This document shows positions 43,991-55,785 of a DNA stretch of 64,000 bases, one piece after another. The notes under the pieces were generated by a model. That model saw only the letters and a list, made by a program, of their open reading frames with translations, ran no database searches and was not told the origin of the DNA. How positions within the stretch are numbered: position 1 is the stretch's first letter; each line of letters starts with the position of its first letter. This DNA is from Gnetum montanum (Eukaryota; Streptophyta; Gnetopsida; Gnetales; Gnetaceae): assembly GCA_015680685.1 (NCBI GenBank), contig MNCI01000213.1, positions 62,001 to 126,000 on the forward strand, written 5' to 3'. The translations under genes were made by a program, and so were the position numbers.

Positions 43991-45420
43991 CTAAGGAGCC
44001 AACTATAAGTTGATAGTCCTTGTGCTATTTCCTTGCTATGGCTAGGCAATAATTTCATCCTACATGGATGGAGCTAGTGGCAATTGAGTTGAGCGTAGAG
44101 GTATACGTGTAGAAGAATGAGGAGGATAAAAAGGAAATGGGGATTTCCCTCTTGGAGATTAAGCTCTAAATTATTTAGGAAGGTAGTGGTGGTGTTGAAA
44201 GGAGATGTGATTAGAAGAGTCATATAGAAAAATTAGCTACTAAACATAGTACCCATAGGTATTTGGCTACCAATAAGGATATTATGACCTTGGTGGTGGC
44301 ATCCCCCAAAACTGTGGATGCTACCATTACTAGTATTACTCATGAGATTCAAGTGGAGCTCCACTTAGATAGTAGGCTTGTTGTTGATGGAATTTCTTGT
44401 AGTTGCCTTTAGGGTAAGGCAACCTTTGGGGTGGTTATCTTCTTTCCAATCTCAGATTCATCATGTACACCCAAGACTCCTTCAAGTGTGACACTATGGG
44501 ATAACATCCATTAGGATGCTCACAATGGCAGATGTCACACCTACCATCATCATCTATCTCATATTCCACAACATCTTCAATGACAGTAGCTTTGCGCATA
44601 CCCCTTTGATGGGCACGTTCATCTTCTTTCATTCTCCTTTGGTTATAACCACTACCTTGCACTTTGGATTATTTAATAATTCTAAGAGTAGTTTGAAAAT
44701 TTTTTATCCAAAGAATTCCACATTTTATCTATGTTGGTTGATATTTCAGACACAAATTTTTGGATTGACAAGGTTTTACATTGCATCACATCATCAAGTG
44801 GTGCCTCCTCCTCATTATTACAAAACCAAACTTCCCTTTTCAGATGGAAGGATCTCGACTATACTCCTTCATAATTTTCATTTTTCTCAACCTTCCTTCT
44901 TCTTTGGCCACCTACTCAATCAACCTTTGGATCTGATGAACTCTAAGTTCTGAAAGTCTCACTTAGGTGTAGACCACAAGAATTCTCCTTGTTTCTATTC
45001 AGATCCCATCTATGATATGGCAAAGCTTCTCCCACTAAGAAAATCCATGGCCTAGGCACTTATGTAATAGAGAGTAATATCTATCCATGGCTCCATCCAA
45101 GGATTCATTTTTTTTGTCTCCACCCTTGGATCTACTTCCGTAGATTACACAATAGAGAGTACATTTAATACTTGTCATTGAATAATTGAAGAATCGTACT
45201 CCATCGTCTAATTGATTTCTGCTCTAAGGACTAGTACTAACTTTCAACCTTCTTGATGGGTTTCCTTGAAAAAATATTTTGTTTTCTCCATTCATTTTTC
45301 ACATTTTGGTAAGGCACATGCATCATGAAAGGTGTGAAGATGATTTTGTGGATCTGAGTTATATCCCCCTTATAACTTGAGGACATTGTTCATATTCAAC
45401 CTTTTAATTCTTCTATCGTT
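43991..45420 (-). pseudogene. gag: Athila-like gag (E2)
   Basis: The minus-strand capsid core lies around 45380-45000, very decayed but aligned with the copies at 494-915 and 9441-8960. At 44662-44435 an open stretch carries the knuckle-like CDICHCEHPNGCYPIV, intact at its three Cys and one His, preceded by an acidic EYEIDDDGR. The plus-strand copy at 1350-1400 is the direct counterpart. The tail between the knuckle and protease is Ser/His-rich. Confidence 0.65.
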
Positions 45421-46640
45421 TGCATGCTTCATTGGAATTCTCATGGCCTCTATAATGTTTATCATATTTCTTAAGTGACAAGGTATCCCTATGTTCAATG
45501 ATATGAATCACAAAGTCATTATGTGTGATCTAATTAAATTTTATGGACCTATAGTTATCTAATGCACTAGCACCTCTAGGAAGTGAAATGCGCATTGAGA
45601 ATGTTCATTGTCTTTCCAAATACACTTTTGAAATTCAAAGCCATGGTTTAAGTGTAATTGAGGTATATGATTTTTATCGTTTTATGTTTTATAGATGTAA
45701 TCACCTACAACAAGAGTAAAAGGTAAAGTAATTGAAGATCTAACTCATTGACTACCTAGCTAGCCTAACACAAGTAATCATCCCACTTTCCTAGACACAT
45801 CTTGAACACATATAACACTATTGGACTACCAAACATTTAGTGTTTCTATGTTACCAAGTACTATATGAATGCTCAAAGTTGTCATGCTTGCATTCATTAG
45901 CTACTGGAAATAAATTACTTAATTCAAATGCATTAAAGTAAATAACATGAAAGTGAAATGTAATAAAGAAAATATTAAGCTATTCTTAGTGCTACAAGGA
46001 TTTTCAAATGAGTTCATTTTATTTCCATCACACTATTGTGCTTAGGTAGATCAGTGCTTGAAAAAAGAACTATACACACTTAGACTCCTTTTGCAAGCAC
46101 TCAAAAAATATTCTAACTCTAAGAAAAATAACTAGCAAGAGCTTTGTTACTCTAACTACGAATGATCAAAAACTTCTTGTAAATTGAAGCCTAGGCATAG
46201 TATTTATAGCCTTGGGATATACATCTCTACATCACATGCATGATGTCATGGTTGATGTCAAACACATGTTCATCATACCCCCACAACTGAATGAAAACTC
46301 ATTCTCGAGTGAAGAGGAGGAGGAATAAGTTCTTTACAAAATATATTGGATAAGTATGAAATTATTAACTAACATACAGATTAACTCAATTGAAACAACA
46401 AAATATAAGTGCCCAAGTGTATGATTCCAATTTTTACAAAATGAGGTGCTCATAATAAGAGAAGTGAAAACCCTAGATAATACTAACATCCAACACCTCT
46501 TGGTAACAGAAGAATGAGAGAGTGAAAAGAGATCCAATGATCATGAATGATCCTCATTGTGTGGTACTACTACATCCTTAGTGAAGATTGTCCCACTTCC
46601 AATCCATGCTTCCCATTAGAATCACAATAGGATTACAAAT
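45421..46640 (-). repeat. E2 leader and probable LTR part
   Basis: The stretch lies upstream of the E2 gag. A TATA-like site on the minus strand at about 46195-46210 (CTATAAATACTATG) marks the LTR promoter. The block is continuous with R3, which follows the E3 integrase, so E3 and E2 appear to share one LTR. The primer binding site was not found. Confidence 0.45.
46195..46210 (-). promoter_or_regulatory. TATA-like box of the E2/E3 LTR
   Basis: The minus strand reads GGCTATAAATACTATGCC, about 800 bp upstream of gag. The spacing is as in E0. Confidence 0.5.
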
Positions 46641-48380
46641 TAGTATGCAATGTATAATACATAGTGGTTAAATGTCATATCTCATGGGTGGTTACATTTG
46701 CCTAAGTTGTGATTGTGGTAGATTGGTTTCTTCAGTAGTGTTAGTAGGAAGGCTAACAAATAAGGTAAATTAGATAAGCAATGCATGAATTTTGAAAAAG
46801 TTTAACACAAGAAAATATTTGAAAAGGATGTAAGAATTCACAATCATAAAAAGGAAAGTGCACTAAAAACTATTATGAAGATGTGCACAATTTGATGTCA
46901 TTGATGGGGTAACAAAAAGAATTTGATTGTAAGAGTGTCTAAGGATAAAGATTTTAACTACCCTAACCAAAAGATATGCAAGTGGATCCTCCCCAAAGCA
47001 AGCACTAGCCTTTTTTCCTTTGCATAATTTCAAATCAAAGAGTCTATAGGATTTGTGAATGATTAATGGTTATAGAAGGTTAAGTAGAAAAACTTAGAAG
47101 AAACTAATTAAGAATTCCAACACATCAAACTAGGACATCAAACCAAAACATGAAATCAGTAGTGAGGTGAGACATGGAAAGCATAGATGGATGAGAGAGA
47201 GGATGGGATGGAGTTCCTAATTATGGTCACATGAAGTCCCTAGTGGATTTTGTGGTTAAATGACTTGATAGAATCCAAGCCTTGGTCTAGACGAAAACCA
47301 ACCATGTTCAGTGACTTCACATTGACATTATAAGACCAATCCATCCCCTAAGACACAAGAGTGCTCCCACAGAACAACCACCATTCCTTATTAGAGAAGA
47401 AGTAGGAAGTGAGAAAAGGTCTTAGTTAAAGGGGACTAGTCCCATAACCAGTGCTTATAGCCCATTTATTCTATCTAAGGGTTGTGTTTTGAATTCTCAC
47501 TTCTTCTTCTTCTTCTTTTTTGAAATGGGAATCACACCATGCAAAGACACATGCATTTGTTTTGTCCAAGGAATATGCTTTGAATCCTCATCTTCTTTTT
47601 TATTTTTAATGAGAACCACACCATGTCAGCACATATGCATTTATTTTATCCAAGGTGTGTGCTTTGAATTCTAATAATTTTTTTCACTGATAAGAACTAC
47701 ACTATGCATGGAATTATTCAACTTACTTTAATGATTAGCACTGGATGATAAGAAATTCATGAAAACAAACATGCACTCACGCAAACAATAAAGCACAAAA
47801 AATACCAAATCCCCTTGAAGCCACACCCTGTTCAAACCTTTAAATCCTTTGCAATTATAGAAACTACCAAAGTCACATATTTATCAAGGTTTTATTAATA
47901 AAAAAGGAACTGCATGTTTCCAAAATAAGGAAAACCATATAGTTTGTGGATGGGTGGATGCTCTAGACTCACTGCCTGTTGCATGAAAAAGAAACCATGT
48001 CCTAATTATCCATGATGAAATTCAAAGCCAGAAACTAGACAACAACAATCAAATAGCAAAAATAGTACATACGACCATCAAGTAACGCATTACCAATGTA
48101 CCTGGCACTTATTAACAAAAATTTAGAAAATCACACCAAATAAAATAAAATAAAAGAAAATATAAAATAAAGTGTAAAATATTCAAGAAATAGCAAATAT
48201 AATAACAATGATGTAAAACAAAAATTAGAAAAGGTTAATAACATAAAAAAAAGATGTAAAATAAAGAATGTGTAAAAAAAAGTTGTAAAATAAAAAATTG
48301 AAAAATTGAAGAGCCACTTGTATGGTTAACATGGTTGGCCATCTCCTCCACGACTAAGTTGGAAGGAGGAGATCCAAAAT
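46641..48380 (-). repeat. Athila-like 3' block, copy R3
   Basis: The stretch directly follows the E3 integrase. It aligns with R2 (38242-40330) almost throughout and with R1 in part. Landmarks are GTGCAAGTGGATCCTCCCC near 46977, GATGGGTGGATG near 47947, and an A-rich run at 48110-48310. A TTC microsatellite is at 47498-47519. The block encodes nothing. Confidence 0.65.
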
Positions 48381-49740
48381 ATGGAGTGTGGTTGCCCATG
48401 TGATGAGGTGCTTGTTGTGTTAGCTAGAATATGCTCATGGAAAGGTTTGATTTGTTGAATGTTAACCAACTATTTTTTGTTTAGGCTCTCAAGTTTATAG
48501 ATCATCATGTCCCTAGAAGGAAAAGTCTCATAAATAATGTAAGGTCCTTTCCACAATGTTTGGAACTTAGTTTATTGGAGTACATGCATGGGGTTCCAGT
48601 AGAGAACCTTATCTCTTGGTTGAAATTTGACTTTTCTATTTTTTAGGTCATGACACTTTTTGTTATAGGCCTTGTGCAACTCGTTAGATGATAAGGCTAC
48701 TAATCAATTTTCACCTAGCAGGTTGAGATTTATCAATCATTCTTTTTGGTCTAGACTCAAGTCAAGGTTAAGAACATAAGCTATTGAAAGTGTACGGAGC
48801 TTAGATTGAATGGGAAGTGTTGGTAATTTTTCATATAAAAGCTCATAGGGAGAATAGCCTATATGAAGTTTCCAAGTTGAGTAGGAGGCCCAAAGGGCAT
48901 CATTGAGTTTTGTGCTCTAGTCCTTCCTATACTTGCTAATAGTTCTTGTTAGTATCCTTGTGATTTCCCTACTAGTAGCCTCAGCTTGACTATTATCTTG
49001 GGGATGGTAAGGTGTTGTGAGTTTCTATTCAACACCAAGCATTCAGTAATACCTATAAAGTAAGTTCCATTATCAAAAATTAATGCACATGGCACACAAA
49101 ACTTGTTTACAATGTTTTGTTGTACAAACCAAGTAGCAATTGAAGATGTACAGTTGATGATAGCTACCTCTTCTACTCATTTTGTACAATAGTCAATAGC
49201 AACTATGATGTATGTCTTTCCATTTGACATGGACGTGATGGGACCCATGAAGTTAATGCCCCAGATGTTAAATGGTTCAAGTGGTTGAATCCATTGTTGA
49301 GGTTCCTCCATTCGAGTAGCCATTCGACCATTTTATTGGCATCATTCACAAGAGCAGATGTAATGGTGAGCATTCCTAAAGAGTGTTGGCTAGTAGTAGC
49401 CTACCATGAGGATTTTCATGGTTGTGCATCTCCTAACATAATGTCCTCCACAAGGACCTTCATTCACATCTTGGAGAATGCATAGTTGATTAGCACTAGC
49501 AACTCACCAAAGAACCAGGACATCAATGCACACCTTATAGAGGTGTGCATTGATCTCTATGAAGTGTTTTACCTAGTGTAGAAATTACTATTTCTTCTAG
49601 TGGTCCAAACCTTATGGCATCTCCTAAATGAGAAGATAGGTGAGAATGTTATCATACCATTTTGGCTCATTGGGCATTTGTTCAATTATCGCTCCAACAA
49701 AGAGGAGTTCATTAGGAAACATATAAGAGAGTGGGATTCC
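48381..49740 (-). pseudogene. Athila-like integrase (E3)
   Basis: This is the better-preserved integrase of the family. The minus strand has GGHYVRRCTTMKILMVGYYQ near 49450, CSCE-CQ (zinc-binding Cys pair) near 49350, IWGINFMGPITSMSNGKTYI near 49260 (the first catalytic residue is Asn instead of Asp), and VPCALIFDNGTYFIG near 49085 with the second Asp kept. The C-terminal part has LNRKVKFQPRDKVLYWN-like sequence and KFQTLWKGPYII near 48560. The end is near 48400. The style matches Athila integrases. Confidence 0.7.
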
Positions 49741-50050
49741 TTTCTCTTCATCATCCCATCACAACTGAGATAAGTGATTAGCGACCACATTCTCAGTGTC
49801 CTTTTGATCTACCATTGTAAGATCAAATTCCTGGAAGATCACTAGCCACCATATGACACAGGGGCTCACCATTGGCTTGTTCATTAGAAAGAGAATGGCA
49901 CTATGATCCATGCGCACAAAAACTTTGTATCCAAGCACATAATGCCTAAACTTCTCTAGATAAAACACCACCGCCATCAATTCCTTCTCCATAGTGGTGT
50001 ATTTTAGTTGTGCACCCACAACGCTTTAGCTAGCGTAGTGGATGTAATAT
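49741..50050 (-). pseudogene. Athila-like RNase H (E3)
   Basis: An open minus-strand stretch at 50019-49759 carries EKELMAVVFYLEKFRHYVLG, KVFVRMDHSAILFLMNKPMV, and the end motif NVVANHLSQL. The Glu, Asp-His and overall length fit the gypsy RNase H. It is about three quarters identical to the E2 copy by eye. Confidence 0.85.
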
Positions 50051-50752
50051 GGACATTTCTTGTCATCTAAGTACATTAGCATAGCTTCCAAGGCATAATT
50101 TAATACATCCATCAAAATATGAAATGGTCTAGACTAATTGGGTGCTTGTACGATTGGAGTTTCTATAAGCTTGTCTTTCAATTACTAGAATGCTTTCTTA
50201 CATTCTAAGATCCAAACAAAGGAAACATCTTTCTTTGTAAGCTCCACCAATGATTTTTTGATTTTTGAGAAATTCTCTATGAATTGTCGGTAGTAGCCAA
50301 TATGTCCAAGGAATGATTGAAGATCTTTAACTATTTCATCCTAGTAAGTTATTCCTTGGATGACCCTTATTTTCTCAAGGTCTAGCTCAATTCTTACTTG
50401 TGAGATTTTGTGCCCCAATACAATGCCCTTCTAGACCATGAGGTGACTTTTCTACCAGTTGAGCCACAAGTTGGTTTTAACATATCATTTCAGCACTTGC
50501 TCAAGGTGGTCCAGGGCTTACTCAAATGTAGCTTCATAGGTGGAGAAGTCATCAATAAAGACTTCTACACCACTACCAATCTACCTTTGAAAATGCGTAG
50601 GATCAAGTGTTGGAATGTGGCAAGAGCATTGCATAGACCAAATGCCATCTTGCGATATGCAAAAGTCCCCTAGGAAATCGGGAATGTCATCTTTGCTTGG
50701 TCCTCTGGTGTAATTTGAATTTGGTTATAGCCACTATAATCATCTAGAAAGT
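50051..50752 (-). pseudogene. Athila-like reverse transcriptase (E3), 5' truncated
   Basis: The minus strand begins abruptly within the RT motif LDDYSGYNQIQITPEDQAK (about 50750-50690). It continues FAYRKMAFGLCNALATFQHL, a frameshifted catalytic region, then QSFLGHIGYYRQFIENFSKI. Everything upstream (RT N-terminus, protease, gag) is missing; the sequence above 50752 is unrelated. The break point could be a deletion or an old rearrangement. Confidence 0.75.
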
Positions 50753-53700
50753 TTGTCCATGCTTAATATATTATAAACAAGTAGTGTTGTAGAGGTTACC
50801 CTAAAAAAATCTTATGTCTAGACACACGGATTTATTTTATCCATAGACTACATTTCTAGTAATTTAGCTTAGGCCTTATTCTATGACTATATTTTAGCTA
50901 TTTATTAGTTCCATAGATTGAAAAATTAGATCAAATCAGCAACCACTTTTATAAATCAGATTAGAAAGCAAAAGTGACAAATTTATGTAAAAATCATATT
51001 AAAATCATCAATATTTATAAAAGAGAGCACTTACATGCACTAGTGTTAGTAGCAGCATTTTCCATTCTTTTCATCTAAGAGGTGAGTTAGAGTGAAAAAT
51101 TAAATATTGAAATTTTAGTTTCTAGCTGGCATGAGAATTATCAATATACAATATATTAAACTTAAAAAATCAATAAAAATATATCATTATTCATTAGATC
51201 AAATATCCAATTTGATTTTGAATCAACTTGAATGTTACCTTACGATTTATCATAGATTTCTCAATCTATGGTCATTTAAAATTTTTCCAAACCATTGATA
51301 TTTAAATAATCTTTGATTTTTCTTCTTGAAATAAGATTGTAAATATTTGGTAACTAATGAAAAGTAGCATTACCAGACTCGCACTCTGCAAGTGACTTTT
51401 TTTTGACAAAATAAACTTGGACTTTATGAGTTACTTGGAATAGTGAAAAGAACTTTTCAAAATTTGACTTTTCATCCCTTTGATCCTTTTAAAATATATA
51501 GATTTCTGATTAGGGTCATGACTCCCCTAGCAAAAAAAAAAAATTCAGACTCTATCAATACTTGCAGAAACTCAGCAAGTCTCCCAACATGGAGGAAAAA
51601 CTAATAATGAATTTGTTGATTTGTTTTCTTTTCATTCTAATTCTTGTTGCATAAGTTAACTTCATTTTGTTCAAATAAGGCTACAATAATGATGATTCTT
51701 CTATGATATTCAAATTCTCTTTATTTCTCAAGCTCTCTATTTTTAGTTAATATTAACAGGCACAAAATAGCAATAGTCAAAGCAGTAGTACCTTTCCAAG
51801 GGAAGGCTTGGGTTGAAAGGGTGTTTGAAAAATAAAAATTAATCCTCAGCCATGATTATTACCTACCTTACTTTTCTATCTTTGAAGCATTCGTTTACAG
51901 TAATGTATGTACCACATTTTTCTTCATTTTCTTCATTTTCTATTCCATAGTTATACTTGTATTTCATCCTACCTAGCATTGTATTGATATATCATTTTGG
52001 TATGAACTTTTTTATAGCTTTGGTCTTTCTAAAGATTTTGTTTTAATATTTTTTTTCTTTTCTTGTTTGATATGCTTGCAAAATTGTAATTAGAATTTTT
52101 TTCCTTTTGAATTATTTTAGGCCATAATGGATTTAATGTAGGATAAATTTAAACTAAAATCATAATAGCTCATACTTCAAATTTAATTTGTTGATTTGCA
52201 ACACCATAGCTTGCTATTCCCTTATGAGTGCATCAGTTCATGACCATACTTTGTAATTCAAAAGCTGAAATATCATTGCATGATGTAATGTATCCACTCC
52301 ACTTGCATGAAAAACATCTTATGTACAATCCTAAGAAACTTGTAACTATTGATGCCAACATTGCACATGCTAGGCACAGACCAATGTTTAAAAACTTCTA
52401 ATCCCACAATAATTAGAAATCCTATAAGTTTAAGCCCCATGCAAATTATTTGTGATTGTAAGCTCTGCAGATGATAAAAACACAAATAGGCAAGAATTAT
52501 ACCAAAATGAGAATCCAACTAAAGCATAGGATTTATTTATTTATTTCAAAAAAAGAATAATTGCATAGTAGTCATATTAAGCAAAGGAAAGTTGAACCAT
52601 GAAAACTTAATTCAAATTTTCCAAAAAATCTAGCTCATAGCCTTAGAAAATCTACTAACACAAGTTTAACTTTTAATTTTTCAATCATAGTTACATTGAT
52701 GTAATGGAACTCAAAACTTATCTTTCAAAATTTCTTTTAATTACTAACTAGTTTTGTGTCAAACTTATATTTAAACAATGTTAGCCATTTTAATAGTCCC
52801 ATGGAAACTAGCTTTCAAATCGCTATTTAGATGTTATTCACTAACGTATCTCTTGGATTTTTCTTTTTTTAAAAAAAAAAAATCTCCATTGTTTACAGAA
52901 CAATAATCCAAGAGAAAGTTAACAAAAATAGTGCAATCATCAAGCTTCTTAAAAAGGTTAATGTCAGAGTCAAGATTTTTCCAGAAATCATTAGAGAAAT
53001 TGGTGGTATACAAGTACTCTGCTAGCAACATAGTCATTGTGTTTATTAGCATAGTCATTGTGTTTATAAATTTTAGATACTAGTTGCATCAATTCTTAGA
53101 ACCCAAGATTGACTCACATCAACAAATGCATGCATGTAATTGCTTGTCTGTAGCGTACAACATACTGCTAAGAACAAGGTTTGAACACTAGGTTGATATC
53201 AACCATTATTGCAAAAGTTACAAGAGCTTAAGCAAGCTCAAGCATAGTCATTAGGTGTTATTGATTTTGGGTAGCAAGGGCACAAAGCCATTGTTTTGAG
53301 TTTATCGATGCAATTGATTTAGCAAAAGTGGCATTTAGTCTCTGGTGATGACTAGTGCAGGCGTGTGCAGCTCATTGTGGGTCTACATCGTAACTAATGG
53401 TGGAAGTGGACATTACGTGGATGATGGCAGCGGACATTATGTAGCTGCTGTTTCTTGTATGTGATGGTGGATGCTATCATTTTCAATGTGGGTGGTGGCC
53501 TTCATTGTGTGGGCATTACGTTTTTCCTCTACTACCACCAATTACACATGGGTGGTTGTTCCTCATGTGCATTGTTTAATTTTTAGTTTCAGAAGTTAAA
53601 CAACTCAATTAAATAAATTAATTGTATTTTCAAATTCTTTCATTTTCTTTCATTAGATCCCATAATGGTTTTAAAAAAATTATCAAACTAAAGTAATATC

Positions 53701-55320
53701 TATTGGACAAAGCATGTATATCTCACTACGAGGTAACTAGATCTAACGTCAACATCAACTCTGGTTTGTATATGATTTGTAAGATGCTATTTAAAATGCT
53801 ACACATAGTAAAGCATTTAAAACAAGAAAAGGTAAGATATAAATAAAATCAACATATGTAAGTACAATTAAAATATGATGATTACATGTTAAGTTATTTA
53901 TGTGATTTCATTTGAGCAATTATAAAATTTTCAATCTTAACAATCATTTGTGAAACTAATTGAAATAAATACTTGGTTTTAGTAGATAGATAGCACTAGT
54001 ATGGAATTGCCTAATTTTTAATCAGGTCAAATTGATATTTGGCTTCATTTAGGTGGCTATAAGAAGACCCATAGTTTTGTAGTGAACTATCAGTAAATGA
54101 ATATTTAACATAACCTCATATACATCTCAAAATCTTTATTTTACTCTTCTTTAGGAAAGGATAATTACATGAAAACACAATGAAGTATTAAAATGAAAAA
54201 AATGCAATTTAACATTATTATCAATCATATTTAGGAAATTTAAACAATTTTAATATACAAAAATTTTTCACACATAAACAAAATGCAAGCAATTCAAAGC
54301 TCTCTGCATCATAGCCTACTACAATATGATAAATTTTTAATTATTTTAATTTGCTACATATGATTTACAATAATATTGAATTGTGTTTTTTCTTTTAAAA
54401 AATCTATTTGGAATTACATGCAATGTCACCAAATTTAGTAAGTAATCCTTCAAGTGGATCCACCACTTCTTGGCCATTATATGAGTTTCTTATGAGTTAC
54501 ATGAATCTATTATTAAGGAAATTTATGAAAAGTACATTTTTGTATAAATTTTAGGTTATTTATGTTGTTTGTAAGTTTTTGAGTCATTTAAATCTAGTTT
54601 GGAATGATCAAGGATTAGATATTTTCCATGCATGCTATCTATCAAACTCATTTTTATTGGTAGAATTTGTGGATGCAATGATGGTTTTTAAATGCCATTG
54701 ATGTTGGTGTTTTCAATCATCGACATGTTTTATTAATTATTCAAAAATACACTCTCTCTTTTAATCCAATATCTTCTAAATTTTGAAGGTTCCTTATTTT
54801 GTTAAATTTTTAAATCATCCATTGATTTTTGAAAAATTTAAAAGAGATATTTTCTATCAAATTAGGGCCAATCAAGCATTTTTAACTTGTAGCTACAACT
54901 ATTGGTTCTCATAGAATTCAATATATGATTGAAGTGGATCTTAATTCATTTATGTGAGAAATTCTTCTATGTGCTAGAAAAATTAATTATGTGAACAATG
55001 TTTTTAATTACAAGCTTCCAAAATCATGTCACTACTATCATTAAGAGGATCATATATTTAATTTATGTTCTTTTTTGCTATGAAAAAATCTATGCAAGTG
55101 CATCGACACTAAGGTACTATAAACAATACTAGGATTTCTTCTACAAATGTTGTATATCCTACTAAGGTTTTTTTCTACATATGTGATAAATCTTGTAATG
55201 ATTTCTATTGCAAATGTTTCAATAGTTAGCAGACCCTTTTCTTTTATTACTATTCAATAAAGTGTATCTTTGACAATAGTTCCAATCTATGACATTCAAT
55301 TTCTAGATAGTATGGCAGAT
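50753..55320. other. AT-rich sequence, no gene seen
   Basis: Neither strand shows a recognisable protein. Short poly-A and poly-T runs occur near 51531 and 52863. A 21-bp tandem duplication of the TAGTCATTGTGTTTAT word is at 53030-53069. A small patch of GTGGACATTACGTGGATG-like repeats is near 53390-53520. Confidence 0.5.
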
Positions 55321-55785
55321 TTCAAATATAAGTAACATTTATTTAACATTACATCTAAAGAAAATAATAGAAAAATTATAAAAGATAAAAAAAAACAATT
55401 CTTTATTGATGTAGAATAATGTATCTAGGTCAGGCTCTGAGGATTCCTTGGGGTTATCTTCCTTTGGCATCTATCCCTTAGAGGCAATCCAACATTGCCA
55501 CAATGGTTAGGCCTGTAACCAACTAGAAGGAATGGCTAGGCATCTTCCTACCATGCTTCACCGAGCACCTATAATTTACCTTTAATGGTTTTTAACTCCA
55601 TGTAGATATGACCTCTAATGCTCAAGTATAAATGCATTAGGTTAAACCCCCAAAGGTTACCTCAAGAGACATGCTTCTTATTATAATCCACCTTTTTTAG
55701 TGTTAATTACAACTTTCCTTTTCAATTCTTATTACAACAATTACAACATTTGTTATGAAGAGACACCATCTTTATTATGTAGGAG
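55321..55785 (+). repeat. Dispersed repeat, copy 1 of a direct pair
   Basis: About 465 bp that recur at 59028-59465 in the same orientation. Shared landmarks are AATGTATCTAG, GACCTCTAATGCTCA followed by a TATAAAT word, and the ending AAATTTGTTATGAAGAG. The family is unknown. The TATA-like word would suit an LTR, but no TG...CA ends or target duplications are evident. Confidence 0.75.

Noticed and set aside
53030-53069. 21-bp tandem duplication
   Set aside because: Only two copies in filler DNA; probably replication slippage with no further context.
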